Positions 45,576-57,303 of a DNA stretch of 64,000 nt are shown here, one piece after another. A program made the translations under genes and the position numbers. This DNA is from Sinonovacula constricta (Eukaryota; Mollusca; Bivalvia; Cardiida; Solecurtidae), in the NCBI GenBank assembly GCA_007844125.1, contig CM017557.1, positions 60,947,990 through 61,011,989 on the forward strand, given 5' to 3'. Every line of letters begins with the position of its first letter. The stretch's first letter is position 1. The notes under the pieces are model-generated. The model ran no database searches, was not told the origin of the DNA, and was given only the letters and a program-made list of their open reading frames with translations.

Positions 45576-45945
45576 ATAATCAGATTGAAATTGTGATGCT
45601 CACTTTGTAGTGACTAAACTAAGAAAAAACAAGATCGATTGTATTTCACCTTTTATATTCGAGACGTTGGAAATAGTTATAATAATTATTATAGGTATAT
45701 GTATTTGACAAGTCATTCTATTTATTCGTTTAAAAGTATGACTTTGAAGAACTCAAATTATATATATTGTATAATCAATCGAGTAATGTGTCTGGCGTAG
45801 GAGGCGTAGGGCGAAAACTTGGATTTACATCGGGAGCAGTAAAACGTGTTTCCGGTTCTGTGAAAAAAGAATACTTTTTAAAAACTCCATTAGTTTGTTT
45901 CGTTGCAAATGTATTTAGAAGGAAAGAAATATATGGTATATGTTG

Positions 45946-46461
45946 TCAATCGTGGTGGCGGCGGTAATGGCGGTGGTGGTGATGGTGGCGGTGAAGGTGG
46001 TAGTAGTCGTGGTGGCGGTGAAGGTGGTATTGGTGGTGGTGGTGGTGGAGTTGTTGTTGGTGGTGGTGGTGGTGGCGGTGGTGGAGGTGATGGTGTTGGT
46101 GCTGGTGGCGGTGGAGGTAGCGTTGGTGGTGGTGGCGGTGGTGGTGGCGGTGGTGGATGTGGTGGTGTGTGGTAATGGAACTGGTGGAGGTGGTGGTGGT
46201 GATGGCGTTGGTGGTGGTGGCGGTGGGGGTAGCGCTGGTGGTGGTGGTGGCGGTGTTGATGGAGGCGGTGTTGATGGTGGCATTGGTGGTGGAGGTGGCG
46301 GCGGTGGTGGTGGTGACGGCGGTGGTGATTGTGGCGGCGGTGGTGGAGGTTGCGGTAGTGGTGGTGGTGGGTGTGGTGGTGAAGGTGGTGGTGGTGACGG
46401 TGGTGGTGACGGTGGTGGAGGTGGCGGTGGTTGAGGTAGTGGTGGTAATAATTTGGTCCAT
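45946..46461 (-). pseudogene. Unit A, right-arm copy, array-length variant
   Basis: Mirror of 37738-38292. About 40 bp of the triplet array around ACACTCAACACC is missing relative to the left arm, shifting the second half to His-rich. Confidence 0.35.
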
Positions 46462-47476
46462 ATAATCAGATTGAAATTGTGATGCTCACTTTGTAGTGAC
46501 TAAACTAAGGAAAAACAAGATCATTTGTATTTCACCTTTTATATTCGAGACGTTGAAAATAGTTATAATAATTATTAAAGGTATATGTATTTGACAAGTC
46601 ATTCTATTTATTCATTCAAAAGTATGACTTTGAAGTGCTAAGATTATATATATATATATATTGTATAATCAATCGAATAGAGAATTTACATCGGGTCTAG
46701 ATTTAACGGTGTCACGCTTTATTCTAAACGTAAAACAGCGTATAAGTATAATCGTAAAAGTACATGTAACGTTTCTTGAAACGCGTATTCGGATTAATAA
46801 CGAAATTCAAAATTTGCCTCATTCGGTGCGCTCAACGATATACAGAGCCATATATAAACACCGGTCTTACTGACCTTTGTACTAACGCGCTAGGCATCAC
46901 TAAAAGAGAAAGTAAAAGTAGAAAGATCGACCTGCTGTTAATATTTGCTTATCGCTCCAAGTGAATAAACTAAATGTAGCGGATATACATTTTAAGTGAT
47001 AATATACAGTTAACTTTTTAATCGTATACACATAAATGATACATTTGACGTAAGTTTCATGTATCGTAAACTATTTTACGGAGGCACAATCCCCTACACA
47101 GTGGTCAATCCTCTGGTCTAGTATAGAGATGATTTTAACGGAGTGACGTAATCATCTATTTAAAGAATGTATACAGCGTGTAAAGGTGGACACTTGAACT
47201 TATTATAAACCATTTAAGGTTCAATTTGACTACATCTAGGGAAATATCCACATTACCCCTTAACATGCACCTTTTATCGAGCGTTTGACGATTACTGAAT
47301 ACGTTAGCGTTGATAGATTTTATTTTAAATCATTTGTAATAACGCGTAGTAAAACGACTATTTAAGCAAAATAAGTGATGATCAATTTGTTAAAGGGGAT
47401 GAGCTATTGGTATTTTATATACCGTAGGACCAGATATTTCTAAAAATAGTCGATCACATCACATATAAATTTACAG

Positions 47477-48312
47477 CCTCTCGCCGTGAGAACAGTGGTC
47501 AACACGAGGAGGCTCCGTAAGTTTAATTTGTTACTTAATTCATCAATAGCTTTTATATATCAATTTGTAAAAACTAAAACGCGACGAAACTGTTGCTGTT
47601 GTTGTTTTTAACCTAAAAAGGACTGAATTGATATATAAGGAAGATTAAAAAAAAAAGTTTTACATTGACGTTTTCGTGCGTAAATTCTAATATATATTTA
47701 AAAAGAAAAAATACATACAATAAACTGCAGAGAATGGGGAAAAAAATTTCCAGCCACGTGATAAGAGAAATGAGAGCATGAATTGGTCATGCTCAGTAAG
47801 TATGACATATTAATATCATTTTACCACGAAGAAATATTTTATTTTATTTTAATAAGTACAAAAACAATGGGGAGATCATATTATCTGTCTTTGATAGTAC
47901 TTGTATTTCATAACCCACTTACAACTAATAATGATTAATGTACTTAAAAAAATGAAACGAATGTTTAAAACTTACTCACATTAAAGTAAATTGTCAGGTA
48001 TTTGTATCCGTTAAAACATTTGACTTACAACACTTTTTTTCTTCTTTTTTTTCCTACGAATCGCTGGGAAAATGAGATGAAGATGGTACGTATTTGGTAC
48101 GATTTCATACAATAATTAAATAAAACGATCTAATCAGGTTATTGACCATTACGTTTGAGTATTTTTATGTGAACGTGTATGTAATGGTGGAGTTTAACAA
48201 CCACAAGAGAGTAAAAAACATTCCATCTTTTTGTTTGCTTCAGATGGAAGCGATACAAAAACTTCGAGAAATGAGGGAAAAGGTTGAAGAGTTGGAAAGA
48301 AAGTTAAATTGA
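47477..48312 (+). CDS. Candidate spliced coiled-coil gene, right-arm copy
   Basis: Exons 47477-47516, 47731-47795 and 48244-48312 follow ATTTACAG, CTGCAG and CTTCAG acceptors; the first two end at GTAAGT. The phases give one open frame ending in the coiled coil MEAIQKLREMREKVEELERK and TGA. The dipeptide K-N in NGEKNFQ replaces K-K of the left arm, a substitution without frame loss. AATAAA is at 48345-48350. The 5' exon is missing from the model. Reads outward, away from the loop. Confidence 0.45.
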
Positions 48313-49639
48313 GAGAGGGAGGGGGTTTGGGAGTAAAACGTAAAAATAAAGTAAGTAAAAAAAAAATGTTTTTATTATTTTGTTACCCCTTTAATAAATT
48401 AATAATCAATTTGGGCTCATATTATAATAAAATTATCGAAGGTTTATATAATATTTTTCTGTAAGAAAATTCTTTTACCAATTATCACTGCAATTGTGGT
48501 AAAATACAGAAAAGTAAATACATACGTTTAAACGGATAACAAAACATGATAGTAAGGACAGCTAAAATAATTTATGTTTAAAACTGAAATGCAAGTATAA
48601 ATTAATTCTAAAAGCTGCTGTTGGTAATAAAGTTACTTACGTGCTCAACATAAGCGTGTGCTAAAAGACATTAACACGCGACTACTCTATTAACCCAGCA
48701 TCAGTATACAGTTTGCTGTGTCGACAAATAGCGACTATTGCACGGAAAAAGTTAAAAGGTCTTATCAGTGAGATAAAAGTACCAGACTTTGAAATTAATG
48801 AAACATATCAGATTAAGGGGTTGCGAAAAGCTCACCTCTAACATTGTTACTCTTTTCTTGTATCTATATGTATGTGTGCGGAGAAGAAATCGGATAATTA
48901 AATTGGCTTAATCACTGTGCATTTAAGTAGGTACACCCCTTAAAAATGGTATAATCTGTTAAAATGCGTGCGGTTAGAGATGGAGATTTCTATCATAAAA
49001 CCGTGAGGCATTGTGTTAGCAGACGAAATTTACCGCCCTCGATCTAGTTTCGTGTCTTTAATTAACAGCAGGTTGCTAGTAGACACGTGTTTTACATCGC
49101 GCTGATACCTTCTGAAGGATCTTATTATTGCTTTATCGTGTTCACAAAAGATCATCTAGTTAAAACATTCTAACATAAGTTTTATGTACCTTTTTAGTCT
49201 CTCCAAAAATCACAAAACAAATGATCGTATTTTATCGTAAATACGTGAGCGTACAACGCACGGAACTGGATGCTCGATTACCCAAAGTAGAAGCCTATAA
49301 TAATCTTGTCCCTAGACACGTGCTACATTATAATTGGGTGTAACGTCTATCTAACGGTACATACGTAAAGTAACCAGTCAAATTCGCGTTATAGAAGCGT
49401 TACGTCAATCCGCTCATACACTATTGGTCGTTTAGAAATAACGTTATCTATCATTTATGGACGTTTTGTTTTCGGCTAACGTATCATTGATAACTTTAAA
49501 CTAAAGGTAAGCGTCGTTATAATGTTGACGTGATTGGGGGTCGTAATTGTATCGACAGTTTACGGTTCCCACGCTACGTCTCCGATGTTACTATCTATAG
49601 ACTATTAAGGGCGCGTCACTAACGCCGTATTGGGACGTG

Positions 49640-49940
49640 GCGTTTCTGGTTCTCACGCTAAGTGATGACTCAGGATGACTCATTAAGGATGGGCGAGTGA
49701 TTGTAACGTTATGACTCATTGACACGTCGTAATAGGGGCGGGGCTTATGACTCACGATGACTCATTAAGTATGGACGGGTGAATATAACGTGATGACTCA
49801 TTGACACGTCAGCATAGGGGGGCGGGGCTTATGACTCACGATGACTCATTAAGTATGGACGGGTGAATATAACGTTATGACTCATTGACACGTCATCATA
49901 GGGGGCGGGGCTTAGGATGACGTCACCTGTCAATCAATGG
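49640..49940. promoter_or_regulatory. Right subterminal array of AP-1/CRE-like and GC-box motifs
   Basis: Mirror of the left array: repeated TGAGTCA/TGACTCA, GGGGCGGGG and a final TGACGTCA. The units match the left copy. Confidence 0.7.
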
Positions 49941-49969
49941 CTCCAAACCGACCCGAATGTAGTTATAAA

Positions 49970-52545
49970 TTTTATTTTTATTTTTCTTATTTGAAAAAAA
50001 AAGCGCTCAACTTAAATAAATTCTCATCTCAATCAATAAGTTCCCATTTTATGCGCGTACTATAGTTTAACTGTTTTTTTTTCTTCTTCAAAAGTTTAAA
50101 AATTGGCAAAACGTTTAGTTTTCTGCAGTAACGATATACCGAATACCTACCCTCAAGGGAGGTGAGAATAATGTTCTTTTAATAGTTAGAGTACAGTCCC
50201 TTTACATTTAAAATCGGGTAGACACGTATCTTACCACATGCGTTGTTGGAGGCATTACTAACGGTATAGTGTTGGAGCTAAACCCAGCTAAAAATTTAAT
50301 AAAAAACTTCGCTAAATGATTTTCCAAAAAAACTAAAAAACTTACAGTCTTTTAAATCTTTTACAGAATAGCATGTTTACTTTTCAAAACCTACAAACAT
50401 TACAACCTTTTAAATCGTTAAAAAGCAGCACATTCACGATTGGTCTAATAATTTAATTCCATTGTTATCAAATTAAAAAAAAATGCCTTTTTTATAACTA
50501 TGACTAAGACGGTTTGATAAGCTCTCAGTGGAAAAGTTCCATACTTCCTTAATGAATTCTCTAGCAAGTGTTGTTTGTGGATACTCATTAATCTGAAATT
50601 ATCTGCCTTCGAGGTTTCAAATGAAAACCTGCGCAAAATGGGTTTTGGTTAATTTGATTTCAGGGTGTGCTTTTTATACCTTAAGCTATTATTTTAACTT
50701 TAAAGATAACAATATCTATAACACAAAAAAACCCACTTAACCCGATAGTGTGTTTTATCAATCAACGTATCCTTTTTAATATAGTAAAACATACAACGAA
50801 TGTTCCAGTTGCAGTAAGGAACATCATATTTAACATGTGAAAGTGACAAATATATCCGAAGAAAACTATATACATCAAAGGGATGCAACCGTCCAAGTTT
50901 CCCGTTCCTGTGTGCATTCAGCGTGCGCTCGGAGTGCATTCAGCGTGCGCTCAGAGTGCATTCAGCGTGCGTTCAGCGTGCTGTTTTCGTGTGAAAATCG
51001 AGCACGCGCGTTCCCAGTTTGCGTGTTCTTGCATTCTTTCACGTATAGGACAATCGCAACTCACGGATGGACACCATGAATAAAAAAAAATCGCTATTTC
51101 TTGCACACGAACAATCTTAGACCGGTTACGAATGATCGCCCCTTAACAAGTGCTTGTCGAGAGTAGGTAACGCATTGCCAATTGAAAGCTCGTTAAAAGT
51201 GTGGAAACTGGTTCGATTCTAGTTCGTAACCCCTCCAAAAAGGGTATTTATTAGATCTAGCTTGTATCTCGAGCTTTCTTTTTCCTTAACCTTTTGTCAA
51301 AAGTAAGTTTAAAGGGACCCTATAGATAGTTTCCATGTGATGTCAATGACACTGATAAGACAGTTTAAGGCAGCCATCTTTGTGGGCAGAAGCTAATGTA
51401 GGTCGAAATCGGGAAATATTTGTGCTGTATTAAACTCACCACTTTGTTTTTATTTTTCAGTCTATTTTACTAAACTTTATATCAAATTTAACAGCTTTTA
51501 TAAAGTATTTTGAATATCAAAAATATATTTCAATAGTTTAAAAGGTTAAAGAAATACAACTGAAAATCATACACTGTTCATTTTGTTTTAAGTATGAGCC
51601 AATAGTTTTATATATTTCTGTGTATTAATTCTGTGTGCATTTATTAATTCTAAAAATATTGTATTCTAAAAATATGAATTTCAAGAGCTTTCCCATGGTG
51701 TATAGCGTGTAAATGTCGGACCACAAATGAAGAAATTACGAGAAAATAAAATTTACCATTCTATACAATTCATATAAAAATCCCTTGAAGTTACCATCAA
51801 AGATGGCTGCCAAGGTAAGGGATCTTCACTGATGTGAAATCTATTTAGCAGTAACATGCTCAAGCATTGCCGTCAATGTCACAATCAGATTATGTTTCAG
51901 TCAAAAGTTCACAGCTCTTTTCAAGCAATTACTAATAAATGGTATTATTAATTAAATCAGCATTTTTTTTTTTTTATTTAGACGGATATTTTTCTAAAAC
52001 CTTCCAGTAAAGAGATATTGATATATATGTGTACAAAGATTTAGAATTAACCTTATGATTTAAAGTTGAGATAACTCTAAACTGTTAAGAATCAAATCGA
52101 TTCAAACAATAAAATGCTTTGTTCGTAGTATGCGATTTACTTCAAATTTACCAGATATTTTATGTTACTTTAAAAAGTAAAGAAGACTTTCTTACCTTTT
52201 TTATACGACCATTTTTTTTCTTTTCTTTTCTTTCTTTCTTTTTTTTTTTTGGGTAGGTTAGTTTTTTGTTTAAAGATACGAACTCATCAATAAAAATCTT
52301 TTTTATATATATAAAAATGGGACACTGCGCTTTAATACGTCTATTAATTAGTAGTGTCTGACGAAAGTACCACCTAGACAAACAGTACTAATGCGGCAGT
52401 AGTCTAAACCTTTCCAATGATTGAATGATTGTAAAAAGACAAAGAAAAACATGCAGCCATGTGAGAAACCAGTCAGAGCGAGTAAAATCCAGTCAACTCA
52501 ATAGTTCCCGTAAAATTGCCAATGACAAAGTATTCTCTATGATCG
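49970..52545. other. Intergenic, with one short tandem repeat
   Basis: 50915-50985 holds three to four copies of a 22 bp unit with TGCATTCAGCGTGCG. About 51150-51240 contains a weak tRNA-like GGTTCGATTCT. Positions 49965-50170 resemble 60565-60780. No gene seen. Confidence 0.4.
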
Positions 52546-52640
52546 CCCTAGACCGAGTGGTTAGAGTTGCAGATTTGTAGCGCCTCGGTCCCTTACCGCG
52601 TGGGTTCTAGACCGGCATCAATTGTATAAACAATGCCTAC
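52545..52640 (+). repeat. tRNA-derived SINE head
   Basis: CGAGTGGTTAGAG (A box) and CGTGGGTTCTAGAC (decayed B box) give a tRNA-like start that runs into the minisatellite. Confidence 0.5.
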
Positions 52641-52950
52641 GGTTAACATCTAGTTATTTTCTAACAGCTGCACCCAAATGTATAAACAATGGTTACGGTT
52701 AACATTTGGTTATTTCCTAACAGCTGCACCCAAATGTATAAACAATGGTTACGGTTAACATTTGGTTATTTTCTAACAGCTGCTCCCGAATGTATAAACA
52801 ATGGTTACGGTTAACATTTGGTTATTTTCTAACAGCTGCACCCGAATGTACAAACAATGGCTACCGTTAACATTTGGTTATTTTCTAACAGCTGCTCCCG
52901 AATGTATAAACAATGGCTACGGTTAACATTTAGTTATTTCTAACAACTGG
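52622..52950. repeat. 56 bp minisatellite, about 5.5 copies
   Basis: The unit contains TGTATAAACAATGG, TTACGGTTAACATTTGG and TTATTTTCTAACAGCTGC. Copies are about 90-95% alike by eye. Confidence 0.9.
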
Positions 52951-53267
52951 TTAACTTTCTTGGTTAGTTAACCAAATTGGTTATCTATTTGTAAATAGGC
53001 AGTTAATTGTGTTGTTATTTAACCAAACTGTTTAATTTTAACCAAAAGTTAAATTTATCAAAGTATCTCACAATGCAACATTCTAATTGCTTCTCCTTAA
53101 TGAGCGGCCATTTTTATTTTTACTTATAACTTTAAGTTAACCAAAAATGGTTAAAATTGGAACCGGTTAAATTAACGAATTAATGTAATAGCTAAGCAGC
53201 AATTTAACCAAAATTTATTAGGTAACTAAACTTTAACCATTGGTTAAAACATAACCACTGTTTTTAC

Positions 53268-53445
53268 AATTGGGCCCGGTTGGGGGGGCGCAAACTATAA
53301 TGTAGGGATGTTTTTCAGCAGCATACTTAATGTGCACCGGGGTTTCTATCCAAACACAAGTCTGGGATTTTCTTCTCTCAATTATGATCTGGACGTCGTC
53401 AATAAGACCATTTACAATAAAGCCACCTCTGAAAAATGGCTCTGC
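53268..53445 (+). repeat. SINE tail fragment
   Basis: It shares the CACCGGGGTTTCTATCCA / CAAGTCTGGGATTTTC tail of the SINE at 13505 and 60115, without a head. Confidence 0.55.
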
Positions 53446-54412
<967 letters not shown>

Positions 54413-57303
54413 GAGTATATATATAATTGCGTTATTGGTATATTCACAACTGCTTCCTTTACAAACTGTGAATGACTATGTTTAACCCCCAGATATAGCA
54501 TACATACACTTGGATCTTGAAGTTGAACAATACCTGTGTGACAGACACATCGTTACAGACTGTGGCAGCCTGGCTTATCATAAAACAGATGCCCTCACAT
54601 GCTGGGTGGGGCAATAAATGGGGGGGGGGGGTCATTTCTATAAGGGTTTTGAGATGCCTTTAAGCAACGGTTACCGTGGAAGGTGTACGGATGGGTGACC
54701 GTTGGGGAGCGCCGGCTTGCGTTACACAATAAAGTACATATAACCCCTATTTTGTAGACTTTGGGCACATATTTTCATGAAAGCTTTATATAAATCATAA
54801 ATGTTTTAGTCTAAATGAATGCGATTTACAGCACTATCTCAATTATTAGACAGCACATATCGTTACATAATCGCTCTAAATGTCCATTATTTTAAAATCT
54901 ATAAATAAGCACAATGGGGATTTCTGCTGAAGATAGAGAACACCGACCTTAGAGCGGATGGCCCGGATAATTATATATGGTCAATACAAAGGTAAATGAC
55001 CTCACGGGCTTCTTAATAAAAATAGCTAAATGTGCAACGTGACTTATATAGGAAATAAGTTTTTGTCAGGACGAGTCTGTTGTTATGTTTTACATTTATG
55101 TCGATGCAGGGTACCAATAGACAAGATTTCGCGGGATCTTTTCAGATAACGAAAAAATATATGGTTGTTTGAGAAAGAAAAATCTGATTTAAGCGGTAGG
55201 ATACCACGTTTAAATGAATATCCAGAAGTACATGAAAACATTACCATTGAATGTGGACTTATTAAATTGTTGTAACATTAAATATCCACCTGGTGTCACG
55301 AATGTTAGGCCCGTTGACTCGAATGTATGTGACAATAGATTTACGTTTTGAAGGAATCTTAGTTCGAAATGTGTACATTTCTTTGCGGAAGTCATTTTAT
55401 AGAACGACTTTTGGCTTGTTTAGCATCAGACAACATACAAGATCGATGAACATTTACGTCTCAGTATAAAAGTATCGATTTTATCCGCAGTGCTTTGGTC
55501 GATGACACAATACCAGCAGGTAACGTTAGTATTGATCAATGAACATACAGTGAACCAGGTGGGTTGAGGCCTTTAAGCTAGGGTAACATGGCTTGAGAGA
55601 ACAAGTCAAAACACTACTGGATATAAATATAGAGAATACATAGTTGGTGCCGAGAATGAGAAAGTTTATCTGGTGAGCGAGAAGCGAATATCTTGGCGAG
55701 CTTTAGCGATACGCTTCAAAGCGAACCAGATAAACTTTCTTATTCTCGGCATGTATTTGATTTATCCTGTTTTTTTACCTTTTATATGAAAAAAATAAAT
55801 AAAATAAATGAAAATAGAAAATATGTAAACAAAGAGAAAGATTGAGGAAAAATAACGGAAAAACAATAGCCGCATTACTCCTCCTTTCTTCAGACATAAA
55901 CCTCCGTTCATTTTTTTTATTATTTTTAATCTCCATGTCAACATATATCAATGTTAAAAAAATCCATAAATTATTATATAAATCGGCGAAAAAGCAATTA
56001 TTACACGTTTCATTAAGAGCGTGTGAACATAACTAATGTAAACAGTGTATTCATAGGCGTGGTTTGGTCATGTGACCTATTGACTGGATATCACTAAGTT
56101 TATCCGGCATGGCTTTACACTGCACATTTACGCGTGAAAGCAGGATAAAGGGATATATTGTGTACACTGTATTGGTGTCCGTAGTTAATAAAAAGTTGAG
56201 GCCTAACTTGTCTTGTGGGAGCATGTCGAAATACTTCTGATTAAAGGTAGTATTGGACAGTGCCAACAACAATTACTAAAACCTATTTTGGTGAAATTAG
56301 GTATGCTTTTTTTTTTTTTTTGCATACACTTAAGCTTTAGTCCAAGAGACTAGATTCAGAACACTACTTAAAATGTTACACACTACAAATCGTGAAAAAC
56401 TTAATCCAAATGTTTAATCTTTTTAAAGCTATTAATAAGCAAAATGGGGATTATTGCTAAAAATGTATAACGACGTCAGAGCGAATAGCCCGGATAATGC
56501 TGTAACATAATCTTTAAAGTAAGTGACCACGTGGATTTTCTTGGTTTAAAAATAGCTAACTTTGCAGCGTAGGTCAGATAGGAAATACCTGTTGTATGTA
56601 ATGACGTTGGGGTGTAATGCTGCGCCTTTCATATAAATGTAAGACATCAATAAACAACATTTTGCAAGATCTTTTCAGAAAAACTGAAATGTTTATAAAA
56701 AACCTTATAAAAAATCTAGTCCAAACTATTGGATACAACCTTTAAAAGTAGATATATAATCTGTACCCGGGCATAGAGTGTCCATAGACGCTAAGGTGTG
56801 TAAACACAATAAATCTAACTGCGATTTCTGCGGCGAACAGTTTTACGCGGATAAAAACAAAACAAATAAATAGTTCAGGATTTTTACCTTTGATCGATTT
56901 TGTGTTATTGGATTAAACTATTATATCGTTTGGTGTGGATCGGAATATCTTTTTGTGAAATATAGTGTGGTACTGTTAAACGATTTTGTGTCATTGGGTT
57001 AAATTGTGTTATAGCGTTAGGAAAGGATAGGAATATTTTGTTGTGAAAAAAATGTGCAGCTTTTAAACGATTTTGTGTCATATAGTTAAACTGTGTTTGG
57101 ATCGGCATACCTTGTTGTGAAATAGTAGGCCCCCTATGATACGGACCTGTAATTATTATTCATTGATGAATACCTTAGAAAAAACAACAACACCAAAGTA
57201 TACCTAAACTGTGTATGTGATAGATATTGACTGTACGTGATTGCGTCCGTTTAACAACGACGACATCAACGACAACAACAGCAGCGACAGTAATCGGGTA
57301 ATC
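54413..57303. other. 5' flank of tetraspan copy 2 with direct and inverted repeats
   Basis: Positions 54910-55140 and 56430-56680 are diverged direct copies (AATGGGGATT, GCCCGGATAAT, AATAGCTAA, GATCTTTTCAGA). 55649-55674 and 55725-55750 are a near-perfect 26 bp inverted pair around a 50 bp loop. About 56910-57110 has three diverged units with ACGATTTTGTGTCAT. No gene seen. Confidence 0.5.

Larger units (their letters stand above)
34240..49964. mobile_element. Giant palindromic insertion, arms about 7.6 kb, 558 bp loop
   Basis: The left arm 34240-41796 is the reverse complement of 42355-49964, with scattered substitutions and small indels (for example near 35470, 35550, 36118 and 39495) and array-length differences. 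Ends read CTACATTCGGGTCGG inward. TTATAAA is directly repeated at 34234-34240 and 49963-49969, overlapping the first end base. The loop 41797-42354 is single copy and contains (AT)n. Every gene-like feature is therefore present twice in opposite orientation. No transposase, integrase, polymerase, helicase or capsid gene was recognised. It may be a non-autonomous foldback element, an integrated head-to-head linear replicon or a viral relic. Confidence 0.85.

Noticed and set aside
45011..46175. Gly-rich proteins beginning MYLEGKKY on the strand opposite the Thr-rich units
   Set aside because: Every frame across the GGT/ACC arrays is open. The TATA promoter and shared leader favour the Thr-rich strand, though the Gly-rich frame cannot be excluded.
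34240..49964. Assembly artefact from a hairpin or missed-adapter read
   Set aside because: The arms carry base differences, the loop is single copy, the ends match a direct flanking repeat and a paralogous empty site exists at 60.5 kb. Long reads would still be the final test.
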